Origin: Oscillospiraceae bacterium
GTDB lineage: Bacteria; Bacillota; Clostridia; Oscillospirales; Acutalibacteraceae
NCBI GenBank assembly: GCA_902786285.1
Contig: CADABX010000023.1
Span: forward strand, 1-32,276
Direction: 5' to 3'
DNA: 32,276 nt
In this document: positions 9,786 to 16,953 of the stretch, one piece after another
Layout: the number at the start of each line of letters is the position of its first letter
Position numbering within the stretch: position 1 is the first letter of the stretch
Position numbers and translations under genes: made by a program
The notes under the pieces: model-generated
Told to the model about the DNA's origin: nothing
The model's input: the letters and a program-made list of their open reading frames with translations, nothing else
The model's database searches: none

Positions 9786-10883
9786 TTGAAAAAAGAGGGC
9801 GAAATCCGCATCCCCTCCGGCTGCGCCATTGCGGCTGTGATCTCCAAAGACGGCAAGCGCATGAACGGCGACGGCATCGTGCGGTCGATGGTGCCGATGC
9901 ATGAACGCTCCAACGGGCTCGGCGGCGGCTTTGCGGCCTACGGCATCTATCCGCAGTACCGGGACTTTTATGCGTTTCATCTGTTTTTTGATTCGCGCGA
10001 CGTGCGCAAAGACTGCGAGGCGTTTTTGAGAGAACGGTTTGAAATCGTCCATGCCGAACGCATTCCCACACGGAAGATTCCGCAGATTACAGACGAGCCG
10101 ATGATCTGGCGCTATTTTCTTGCGCCGCTGTCTTCGGCGGTCGCCGCCATGCAGGTGGACGAAAAGGAATATGTCATGCGCGCCGTGATGCAGATTAACA
10201 GCGAAAAGAACGGCTGCTATGTGTTTTCCAGCGGCAAAAACATGGGCTGCTTCAAGGCGGTCGGCTATCCTGAAGACGTCGGCGAGTTCTACCGGCTGGA
10301 CGAATACGAGGGCTACTGCTGGACGGCACATGGCCGCTATCCGACCAACACACCCGGCTGGTGGGGCGGCGCACATCCGTTTTCGCTTTTGGACGCTTCC
10401 GTGGTCCACAACGGAGAGATCTCCTCCTATGACGCGAATCGCCGGTTTATTGAAATGTTCGGCTACCACTGCACGCTGCAGACCGACACCGAGGTCATCA
10501 CCTATATCATGGACTATCTGCTGCGCCGCAAAGGACTGACGCTGCAGGAGGCCGCCGCCGTGATTGCAGCGCCGTTCTGGAGCACGATTGAAGCAAAGAC
10601 GGACGCCCGGGAGCGCGAGCAGTACGCGTTTTTGCGCATGGTTTTTCCGAGCCTTTTGGTCACAGGGCCGTTTTCCATCGTGTTTGCGTTTGACGGCGGG
10701 CTAATGGCGCTCAATGACCGGTTGAAGCTGCGGTCAATGGTGGTTGGCGAAAAGGACGACAAGGTCTTCATCGCCAGCGAGGAGTCCGCCATCCGCGTGA
10801 TGGCGCCGGACGCCGAAAACATCTGGTCGCCCGCCGGCGGCGAGCCGGTGATCGTGCGTGTGAAAGAAGGTGCCAAACTTTGA
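9786..10883 (+). CDS. Glutamate synthase glutaminase (class II amidotransferase) subunit
   Basis: Releases ammonia from glutamine for the neighbouring synthase subunit. About 365 residues from a TTG at 9786. The frame also has an ATG at 9750, but that codon lies inside the terminator hairpin, and AAAGGCGG at 9770-9777 fits the TTG. The domain begins EIRIPSGCAIAAV; this cysteine, about residue 13 of the chosen frame, is the probable nucleophile after propeptide removal. Other family segments are GDGIVRSMVPM, GLGGGFAAYGIYP, GRYPTNTPGWWGGAHPF and VVHNGEISSYD. In ordinary bacterial GOGAT this domain is fused to the large subunit; here it is separate, as in archaeal-type split enzymes. It overlaps the next gene by 4 bases. 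Confidence 0.9.
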   Translation: MKKEGEIRIPSGCAIAAVISKDGKRMNGDGIVRSMVPMHERSNGLGGGFAAYGIYPQYRDFYAFHLFFDSRDVRKDCEAFLRERFEIVHAERIPTRKIPQITDEPMIWRYFLAPLSSAVAAMQVDEKEYVMRAVMQINSEKNGCYVFSSGKNMGCFKAVGYPEDVGEFYRLDEYEGYCWTAHGRYPTNTPGWWGGAHPFSLLDASVVHNGEISSYDANRRFIEMFGYHCTLQTDTEVITYIMDYLLRRKGLTLQEAAAVIAAPFWSTIEAKTDAREREQYAFLRMVFPSLLVTGPFSIVFAFDGGLMALNDRLKLRSMVVGEKDDKVFIASEESAIRVMAPDAENIWSPAGGEPVIVRVKEGAKL

Positions 10884-12385
10884 ATGAACTGTACATCACG
10901 CCCGAATTCGAGGTTGTGCGCAATGAAAACCGCTGCATTGCCTGCCGCGTCTGTGAACGCCAGTGTGCGAACGAGGTACATAGTTTTGACGAAACACGCG
11001 GGGTGCTGCGCAGCGACGAGATCAGGTGTGTCAACTGCCAGCGGTGCGTGTCCCTTTGCCCGACCCACGCGCTTAAAATTGTGAAAAACAACTGCACGCT
11101 GCGCGAAAACGCCAACTGGCAGAACGCCACAATCAAAGAAATCTATAAGCAGGCGAACACCGGCGGTGTGCTGCTGTCCTCGATGGGCAACCCCAAACCG
11201 ATGCCGGTGTATTGGGACAAGATCCTGATCAACGCTTCGCAGGTGACCAATCCGCCCATCGACCCGCTGCGCGAGCCGATGGAAACGCGCGTCTTTCTCG
11301 GCAAAAAGCCGGACGTGCTGCGGCGCGGCGCAGACGGAAAGCTGCTGACGGATCTGGAGCCGCAGCTCTCGCTTTCCATGCCGGTGATGTTTTCCGCCAT
11401 GAGCTACGGCTCCATCAGCTATAACGCCCATGCGTCGCTTGCCGCGGCGGCCGAAGCACTCGGAATCTTGTATAACACGGGCGAAGGCGGACTGCATGAG
11501 GACTTTTACCGCTACGGCGCGAACACCATTGTGCAGGTGGCGTCCGGACGGTTCGGCGTGTATGAAGACTATCTGAACGCCGGCGCCGCCATTGAGATCA
11601 AAATGGGCCAGGGCGCAAAGCCCGGGATCGGCGGCCATCTGCCCGGCGCAAAGATCGTTGGTGACGTCTCGCGCACGCGGATGATTCCGGAAGGAACGGA
11701 CGCCATCTCTCCGGCGCCGCACCACGACATCTATTCGATTGAAGACCTGCGGCAGTTGGTCTATTCGCTCAAGGAAGCGACCAACTGCCAAAAGCCCGTC
11801 ATTGTGAAGGTGGCGGCGGTCCATAATATTGCAGCCATCGCCAGCGGCGTGGCGCGCTCCGGCGCGGATATCATTGCCATCGACGGCTTTCGCGGCGGCA
11901 CCGGTGCGGCGCCGACCCGCATCCGCGATCATGTGGGCATCCCGATTGAGCTGGCTTTGGCGGCGGTGGACCAGCGGCTGCGGGACGAGGGCATCCGCAA
12001 CAACGTGTCTTTGGTCGTCGGCGGCTCCATCCGTTCGGCGGCGGACGTTGTAAAGGCGGTAGCGCTCGGCGCGGACGCGTGCTATATCGCAACAGCGGCG
12101 CTGCTCGCGCTCGGCTGCCATCTGTGCCGTACCTGCCAGAGCGGCAAATGCAACTGGGGCATCGCCACCCAGCGCGCAGACCTTGTCAAGCGGCTGAACC
12201 CTGAAATCGGCAAAGAGCGCCTTTGCAATCTGATGACTGCGTGGCGCCACGAAATCATGGAGATCATGGGCGGCATGGGCATCAACTCCATTGAAACCTT
12301 GCGCGGCAACCGTCTGATGCTGCGCGGAATCGGTTTGAGCGAAAAAGAACTGTCGATTCTCGGCATCATGCATGCCGGCGAATAA
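10880..12385 (+). CDS. Glutamate synthase, ferredoxin-like plus FMN-binding synthase subunit
   Basis: Central catalytic subunit that uses ammonia, 2-oxoglutarate and reducing power to form glutamate. 501 residues from a TTG overlapping the previous stop codon, after AGAAGG. Residues about 13-65 hold two four-cysteine motifs (CIACRVCERQC and CVNCQRCVSLC) for two [4Fe-4S] clusters. The rest is the FMN/TIM-barrel Glu_synthase domain, with SYGSISYNAH, NTGEGGLHEDFYRYG, MGQGAKPGIGGHLPG, IDGFRGGTGAAPTR and VVGGSIRSAADVVKA. Cysteines in CHLCRTCQSGKC fit the enzyme's own iron-sulphur site. Order in the operon is glutaminase, this subunit, ferredoxin, FAD protein, GXGXG subunit. Confidence 0.95.
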   Translation: MNELYITPEFEVVRNENRCIACRVCERQCANEVHSFDETRGVLRSDEIRCVNCQRCVSLCPTHALKIVKNNCTLRENANWQNATIKEIYKQANTGGVLLSSMGNPKPMPVYWDKILINASQVTNPPIDPLREPMETRVFLGKKPDVLRRGADGKLLTDLEPQLSLSMPVMFSAMSYGSISYNAHASLAAAAEALGILYNTGEGGLHEDFYRYGANTIVQVASGRFGVYEDYLNAGAAIEIKMGQGAKPGIGGHLPGAKIVGDVSRTRMIPEGTDAISPAPHHDIYSIEDLRQLVYSLKEATNCQKPVIVKVAAVHNIAAIASGVARSGADIIAIDGFRGGTGAAPTRIRDHVGIPIELALAAVDQRLRDEGIRNNVSLVVGGSIRSAADVVKAVALGADACYIATAALLALGCHLCRTCQSGKCNWGIATQRADLVKRLNPEIGKERLCNLMTAWRHEIMEIMGGMGINSIETLRGNRLMLRGIGLSEKELSILGIMHAGE

Positions 12386-12399
12386 GAAGGAGGTGCGCC

Positions 12400-12840
12400 A
12401 TGAAACGGATTTATGTCAACGAGGACTGGTGCCTCGGCTGTCACTTGTGTGAATACAACTGCGCGTTTGCAAATTCCGGCGAAGCGGATATGGCCGCCGC
12501 ACTGAAGGGCAAGCCGCTGTTTCCGCGTATTCATATTGAAGAAGGCGACAAAATCTGCTATGCGGTGTCCTGCCGCCACTGCGAAGACCCTCTGTGCGTC
12601 AAAAGCTGCATCGCGGGCGCGCTGCAGGTGAAAGACGGCGTGATCACCGTTGACCAAAGCCGCTGTGTCGGGTGTCTGACCTGTGTGCTGGTCTGCCCCT
12701 ACGGGGCGCTGGCGCCGAACGAAAACGGCGTCATGCAAAAATGTGAGCTTTGTCTGCAGAACAGTTGCGGGGAACCGGCGTGTGTCAAAGGCTGCCCGAA
12801 CCGCGCGATCGTCTTTGAAGAAAGGAGCGCGGTCTTATGA
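12400..12840 (+). CDS. Multi-cluster ferredoxin subunit (HycB/DmsB-like) of the glutamate synthase
   Basis: 146 residues with four cysteine groups: CLGCHLCEYNC, the CRHCEDPLCVKSC region, CVGCLTCVLVC and CELCLQNSCGEPACVKGC. This is the pattern of electron-transfer subunits holding up to four [4Fe-4S] clusters. It probably passes electrons between the FAD protein encoded next and the FMN synthase subunit. The ATG follows a perfect AAGGAGG, 14 bases after the synthase subunit, and the gene overlaps the FAD gene by four bases. Similar proteins serve hydrogenases and molybdoenzymes, so the glutamate synthase role rests on operon position. Confidence 0.92.
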   Translation: MKRIYVNEDWCLGCHLCEYNCAFANSGEADMAAALKGKPLFPRIHIEEGDKICYAVSCRHCEDPLCVKSCIAGALQVKDGVITVDQSRCVGCLTCVLVCPYGALAPNENGVMQKCELCLQNSCGEPACVKGCPNRAIVFEERSAVL

Positions 12841-14084
12841 AGCAGTATGTCATTATCGGCAACGGTACGGCGGCAGTCAGCTGTGTGGAAGGGATTCGCA
12901 GCATAGACGAAAAAACGCCGATCACCATTGTTTCCGAAGAAATATACCCGGCCTACTGCCGTCCGCTGATTTCCTATTATTTGGAGGGCAAAACCGATCG
13001 CAACCGGATGCAGTACCGCCCGGACGATTTCTATGAAACGAATGGCTGCACTGTGCTGTATGGAAAAACAGCCGTCCATCTTTCGGTACGGCAAAAGACC
13101 GTGACACTCAGCGACGGACAGACCCTGTCTTATGACGCGCTGTGCGTTGCAACAGGGTCAACGCCGTTTGTGCCGCCGATCCCCGGGCTGGAAACGGTTG
13201 CAAAAAAATACACATTTTTAAAGCTGGACGATGCACTTGCTTTGGAGCAGGCTGTCACACCGGACAGCCGCGTACTGATCGTAGGTGCCGGTCTGATCGG
13301 TCTGAAATGCGCCCAAGGACTGTCTGCACGCGCAAAAAGTATCACGGTCTGCGATCTGGCGGATCGGGTGCTTTCGAGTATTTTGGACAACGCCTGCGCC
13401 GCACGGATGCAAACGGTGTTGGAACAACACGGCATCCGGTTTCTGTTGTCCGACACGGCGGCGCGGTTTGACGGCAACACGGCCATCATGCAAAGCGGCG
13501 AACAAATACCGTTTGACGTTCTGGTACTTGCAATCGGTGTGCGACCGAACACTGCGCTTGTGCGCGAAAGCGGCGGCAAAATAAATCGCGGCATTTTGGT
13601 CGATGCGCAGATGTGCACATCTCTGCCCGGCGTCTATGCCGCCGGAGACTGCGCCGAAGGGATGGATATTTCCTGCGGAAGTTCCCGTGTGCTTGCCGTT
13701 TTACCGAACGCGAACCTGCAGGGCTTTTGCGCCGGTGTGAATATGGCGGGCGGCACGAAGGTATTTGACAATGCGATTCCGATGAATGCCATCGGCTTTT
13801 TCGGTCTGCATGCACTGAGCGCCGGCAGCGACCGGTCGGACGAACCCGGCGGTGCAGTTTATGAGGAAAGTGACGAATGGCATCTCAAGCGCCTGTTTCT
13901 CAAAGACGACAACCTGACCGGCTTTATGTTGATCGGCGACACTGCGCGCGCCGGGATTTATACGTCGCTGATTCGCAGGCAGACACCGCTGCACACGCTG
14001 GATTTTGACCGGTTAAAACAAACGCCCACCACGGCGGCGTTTTCAAAAGAGACACGAAAGAAAACATTTGGAGGCGCAGTCTGA
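12837..14084 (+). CDS. FAD/NAD(P)-dependent pyridine nucleotide-disulphide oxidoreductase
   Basis: 415 residues. The N-terminus YVIIGNGTAAVSCVEGIRS is an FAD-binding Rossmann motif, and a second dinucleotide fold is RVLIVGAGLIGLKCAQGLS. The segment GVYAAGDCAEG near residue 270 is the conserved FAD contact close to the C-terminus of the cofactor domains. It resembles NirB/rubredoxin-reductase type enzymes and probably feeds NAD(P)H electrons to the ferredoxin of the same operon, replacing the usual GltD beta subunit. It has no redox-active CxxC. It overlaps both neighbours by a few bases (tight coupling). Confidence 0.9.
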   Translation: MKQYVIIGNGTAAVSCVEGIRSIDEKTPITIVSEEIYPAYCRPLISYYLEGKTDRNRMQYRPDDFYETNGCTVLYGKTAVHLSVRQKTVTLSDGQTLSYDALCVATGSTPFVPPIPGLETVAKKYTFLKLDDALALEQAVTPDSRVLIVGAGLIGLKCAQGLSARAKSITVCDLADRVLSSILDNACAARMQTVLEQHGIRFLLSDTAARFDGNTAIMQSGEQIPFDVLVLAIGVRPNTALVRESGGKINRGILVDAQMCTSLPGVYAAGDCAEGMDISCGSSRVLAVLPNANLQGFCAGVNMAGGTKVFDNAIPMNAIGFFGLHALSAGSDRSDEPGGAVYEESDEWHLKRLFLKDDNLTGFMLIGDTARAGIYTSLIRRQTPLHTLDFDRLKQTPTTAAFSKETRKKTFGGAV

Positions 14085-14806
14085 TGAAATATCTCAATGC
14101 GGCAAATCAGGATTTCCAAGCGCTGAACCGTTCTTTGCGCGTGCAAAAACAGCCCTGCACGCTGCAGAACTGCTGCGGTCAGCGTTTCCTTGCGGCAGGC
14201 ATGTCGCAGATCGAACTGACAATTGAAGGTGTGCCGGGCAACGCGCTCGGCGCCTATCTCAACGGCGGCAGTATCACCGTTTGCGGCAATGCGCAGGACG
14301 CGGTGGGTGACACGATGAACGAAGGAGAAATCACGGTGCACGGGAATATCGGCGACGCGGCGGGCTATGCCATGCGCGGCGGTGCAATCTTTGTGAAAGG
14401 TAACGCGGGATACCGTGCCGGCATCCACATGAAAGCGTACCGCGACAAGGTGCCGGTGATGGTGATCGGCGGTCGGGCAGGCAGCTTTTTAGGCGAATAC
14501 CAGGCCGGCGGCGTGATCGTTGTTCTGGGATTGCATGATGACAGCAAACCGATCGTCGGGAACTTTCCCTGTACCGGCATGCACGGAGGCAAAGTCTTTT
14601 TGCGTGGCGAGATGGATGGTGTCCGCTTTCCGAAGGGTGTCCATGTGGATGCAGCGAGTGAAGCGGAGCTGGCCGGAATTCGTCCGCTGCTGCAAAGATA
14701 CTGCGCAAAGTTCGGCGTATCGCAAGAAGCATTGACGGGTGTTCCGTTCTTTGTTGTAACCCCGGACAGCGCCAACCCGTTCCGGCAACTGTATGCGGCC
14801 AACTGA
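14084..14806 (+). CDS. Glutamate synthase GXGXG-domain subunit
   Basis: 240 residues forming a right-handed beta-helix. The repeats run GGSITVCGNAQDAVGD, GEITVHGNIGDAAGYAMRGG, IFVKGNAGYRAGIHM and VIGGRAGSFLGEYQAGG. In single-chain GOGAT this is the C-terminal domain of the large subunit, which helps shape the ammonia tunnel; here it is a separate polypeptide ending the operon. The ATG overlaps the previous stop codon (TGATG) after GGAGG. No good terminator in the plus direction follows directly; the hairpin at 14926-14965 may serve. Confidence 0.9.
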   Translation: MKYLNAANQDFQALNRSLRVQKQPCTLQNCCGQRFLAAGMSQIELTIEGVPGNALGAYLNGGSITVCGNAQDAVGDTMNEGEITVHGNIGDAAGYAMRGGAIFVKGNAGYRAGIHMKAYRDKVPVMVIGGRAGSFLGEYQAGGVIVVLGLHDDSKPIVGNFPCTGMHGGKVFLRGEMDGVRFPKGVHVDAASEAELAGIRPLLQRYCAKFGVSQEALTGVPFFVVTPDSANPFRQLYAAN

Positions 14807-14925
14807 ACGAATCGGTTCCGGGGCGAAATGGGAATCTGAAAGATGAATCTTGAATAAATCTTTCTCTGTGGTTAAAGGGTTATATTCAAGACATCTCTTC
14901 CGGCAAAGCGATTGCATAAATAGCA

Positions 14926-14965
14926 GAAAACAGCCGCGACCCAAACGGATCGCGGCGGCTGCTGT
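14926..14965 (-). terminator. Terminator of the first tnpV gene
   Basis: CAGCCGCGA (14931-14939) pairs with the GC-rich arm at 14950-14961, leaving a three-base bulge. Leftward it is followed by TGTTTTCTG. It can also act weakly on transcripts arriving from the glutamate synthase operon. Confidence 0.55.
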
Positions 14966-14993
14966 TCCTGTTTGATTGTTGGTTTAGCCGGTC

Positions 14994-15371
14994 TTACGCA
15001 TATACTACCTCCTGCAGAACGATCTCCTCTGCTGCGCTTTTGAAGCTGTTCATCAAGCCTATCCAGCGCAGCGGGTCGGTCGATTTCAGTGATTCCGTCA
15101 CACCTTTGGCTTTCGCCATCTGCGTGACCATCGTTTCCACCATGGCGTGTGCCTGTTCGTCAACTTCCAGCAGATGCGGCCACAGCTCGTCAAGCAGCAG
15201 CATCTTGCTGAACAGCGCCTTGTGATGTTCCTGCAAATATGTCTTGCGCAGCATACCGTACTTACCGAGGGGCGGGTAATCATTCTTGGAATAAGCAATG
15301 TCCGGATAATAGAAATCACCTCGCCGAGTGTAGTAAAGTCCGTTCTGTTCGTTGTAAAAGTGATCTTTCAT
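14994..15371 (-). CDS. tnpV: TnpV-family transposon protein, copy 1
   Basis: 125 residues; small protein found on Tn4451/Tn4453-type mobilizable elements, biochemical role unknown. The family core YPPLGKYGMLRKTYLQEHHK and the C-terminal STDPLRWIGLMNSFKSAAEE are intact, so it looks like a complete gene. The ATG follows GGAGG by about 10 bases. It stands alone between chromosomal genes (glutamate synthase and trxB) with no recombinase beside it, so it is probably the remnant of an excised or decayed element. A second copy, about 80% identical by eye and in the opposite orientation, lies at 31658-32035. Confidence 0.85.
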   Translation of the reverse strand: MKDHFYNEQNGLYYTRRGDFYYPDIAYSKNDYPPLGKYGMLRKTYLQEHHKALFSKMLLLDELWPHLLEVDEQAHAMVETMVTQMAKAKGVTESLKSTDPLRWIGLMNSFKSAAEEIVLQEVVYA

Positions 15372-15445
15372 TTTGAGTAATCCTCCGTTAATAGAATTGA
15401 ATTCGTCCTGTCAATTCACTCTTTCCGGCTGATTACAAAAGCAAC

Positions 15446-15490
15446 GGGAGACAACTTCCTTACGAAGTGTCTCCCGCGGGGCTTTTTTTA
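15446..15490 (+). terminator. Strong hairpin of unassigned purpose upstream of tnpV copy 1
   Basis: GGGAGACAACTTC (15446-15458) pairs with GAAGTGTCTCCC (15464-15475), leaving one bulged base. A short GC stretch and seven T (15483-15489) follow on the plus strand. No plus-strand gene ends here. On the minus strand it would lie upstream of tnpV. It could end an unseen small RNA or be the old end of an element. Confidence 0.45.
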
Positions 15491-15596
15491 TTCGTCAGTC
15501 GACAGTCGTTAGTCGGCAGCAGACAGCGATTAGCAATCTGGCGGCTATGAAACCTTGCCGTTGCGCCCCGGGTCGGCGAAACGCCGACGCTGCCTT

Positions 15597-15680
15597 GGCT
15601 TCCCCGAAGGCGGGGAAGCTGTCACGCGCTAACCAACGCTGTGGCAAAGCCGAAACATACAATGCGCGTGACTGATGAGG
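15597..15680. repeat. REP-like palindromic element
   Basis: GGCTTCCCC/GGGGAAGCT is followed by CTGTCACGCGC and then GCGCGTGACTGATGAGG, so two nested inverted repeats make one 84-base palindromic unit. Sequences of the form 'GGGGAAGCTGTCAC...GTGACTGATGAGG' are, from memory, dispersed repeats of gut Clostridia. The rest of 15372-15982 has no plausible gene. Confidence 0.5.
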
Positions 15681-15754
15681 TTTGAACCCCACCGCCGCGC
15701 ACCGTTGGCGGCAAAGCACAACCACACCTGCCGCGCCCAGTCGCGCGGAGCGCA

Positions 15755-15838
15755 ACGCTACAGGGCGCTGGATTTTTGCTATCTTGCTATCGACACAGCC
15801 GATCGGAGATCGGCGCTATAGGGCGCTGGGTAGTTGCT
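15755..15838. repeat. Imperfect direct repeat in the non-coding stretch
   Basis: Two 26-base copies with about 21 matches, sharing the core AGGGCGCTGG and the end TTGCT/TTTGCT, begin at 15755 and 15813. Between about 15493 and 15525 there is also a degenerate AGTCG-type tandem. I see no gene here. Confidence 0.4.
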
Positions 15839-15929
15839 GTAATTGTAGTGCCGCCGTTCGACAGCTTTCCCTTTCGTTGCAAAGTTGCAGAAACTGCAAA
15901 TTAGTCCACCTGTACTGTTCCCATACACG

Positions 15930-15955
15930 AAAAAGCGGGCGGCCGATGGCCGCCC
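15930..15955 (-). terminator. Terminator of trxB
   Basis: GGGCGGCC (15937-15944) and GGCCGCCC (15948-15955) form eight perfect pairs with a three-base loop. Reading leftward, GCTTTTT follows. It lies about 30 bases past the trxB stop. Confidence 0.75.
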
Positions 15956-15982
15956 AAATGCTATATGCTAATTGCTGTCAAC

Positions 15983-16882
15983 TTAATCCAGATACCGGCA
16001 CGCCGCCACAGCCGCCACGGCGCCGTCGCTGATGGCGGTCGCAATCTGGCGCACCTGCTTGGTGCGGCAGTCGCCGGCAACAAAGATCCCGTTGCCCACA
16101 GTGCAGCCCTCGTCGCTGACGACGTAGCCCCAGTCGTTGAGCGGCACAACATCCCGGAACGGTTCGTTTTCCGGCACCTGCCCGATTGCGACGAAGATGC
16201 CGTCAAACGGCAGGGTCTTTGTTTCGTTCGTTTCCGTGTTGCGGATCGTGATGCCGGTCAGCTCCGCGTCGCCCTTCAGCGCGTCGACCACGCTGGACGT
16301 GATGAACGACACGTTGTCCTTCGTTTTGAGCAGATCGAGCAGCTTTTGCTCGCCCGTAAAGAACGCGAGGTTTTGTACCAGCGTCACATGGCTGCAGATG
16401 TCAGACAGCATGACCGCCTCCTGCAGCGCCGTGTTGCCGCCGCCGATGACAGCAACGTTTTTGCCGCGATAAAATGCGCCGTCGCATACCGCGCAGTAGC
16501 TGACGCCCGCGCCCACAAAGTCGTTTTCGCGGTCAACGCCGAGCTGGCGGTGCTTACTGCCGGCGGCAAGGATGACGGTTTTGCCGTTGAAGCTGCCGTT
16601 TTCGCAGACAACGGTTTTGTAATCGCCGTGGTCCTCAATCGCGGTGGCGGCGTCCATTTCGATCTCCACTTCGAGGTTCAGCGCCTGTTCGATCAGCTTT
16701 TCGGCAAACTCGTTGCCGCTCATCTGAATAAAGCCGGGATAGTTTTCCACCTTCGGGGAATGGGTGATCTGGCCGCCGAAGGTCTCTTTTTCAAGCACGA
16801 GCACGCTTTTTTCCGCGCGCCGCGCATAGATCGCCGCCGTCAGTCCTGCCGGGCCTGCGCCGATGATGATAATGTCGTACAT
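15983..16882 (-). CDS. trxB: Thioredoxin reductase
   Basis: NADPH-dependent flavoenzyme that reduces thioredoxin-like proteins. 299 residues. FAD-binding IIIIGAGPAGLTAA is at 4-17, the redox-active CAVC at 130-133, the NADPH-binding GGGNTA at about 147-152, and the C-terminal FAD contact GIFVAGDCR at about 265-273. The ATG follows GAGAGGAG. It sits directly downstream of nrdD, separated by a bidirectional terminator (16925-16951). No clear promoter is visible in the short gap, so it may rely on read-through. The thioredoxin-like tail of NrdD next door is a plausible substrate. Confidence 0.93.
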   Translation of the reverse strand: MYDIIIIGAGPAGLTAAIYARRAEKSVLVLEKETFGGQITHSPKVENYPGFIQMSGNEFAEKLIEQALNLEVEIEMDAATAIEDHGDYKTVVCENGSFNGKTVILAAGSKHRQLGVDRENDFVGAGVSYCAVCDGAFYRGKNVAVIGGGNTALQEAVMLSDICSHVTLVQNLAFFTGEQKLLDLLKTKDNVSFITSSVVDALKGDAELTGITIRNTETNETKTLPFDGIFVAIGQVPENEPFRDVVPLNDWGYVVSDEGCTVGNGIFVAGDCRTKQVRQIATAISDGAVAAVAACRYLD

Positions 16883-16924
16883 GGTTTGCTCCTCTCAACC
16901 TGTTTTATTCCGAATTCCGAATTG

Positions 16925-16951
16925 AAAAAGGGCGGTTGCCCGCCCTTTTTT
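16925..16951 (-). terminator. Bidirectional terminator between nrdD and trxB
   Basis: GGGCGG-ttgc-CCGCCC (16930-16945), flanked by five A on one side and six T on the other, works in both directions. In the leftward direction it would attenuate nrdD read-through into trxB. Confidence 0.75.
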
Positions 16952-16953
16952 GG

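Noticed and set aside
10514-12373. A 619-codon minus-strand frame
   Set aside because: Antisense to the glutamate synthase subunits, no motif; a shadow.
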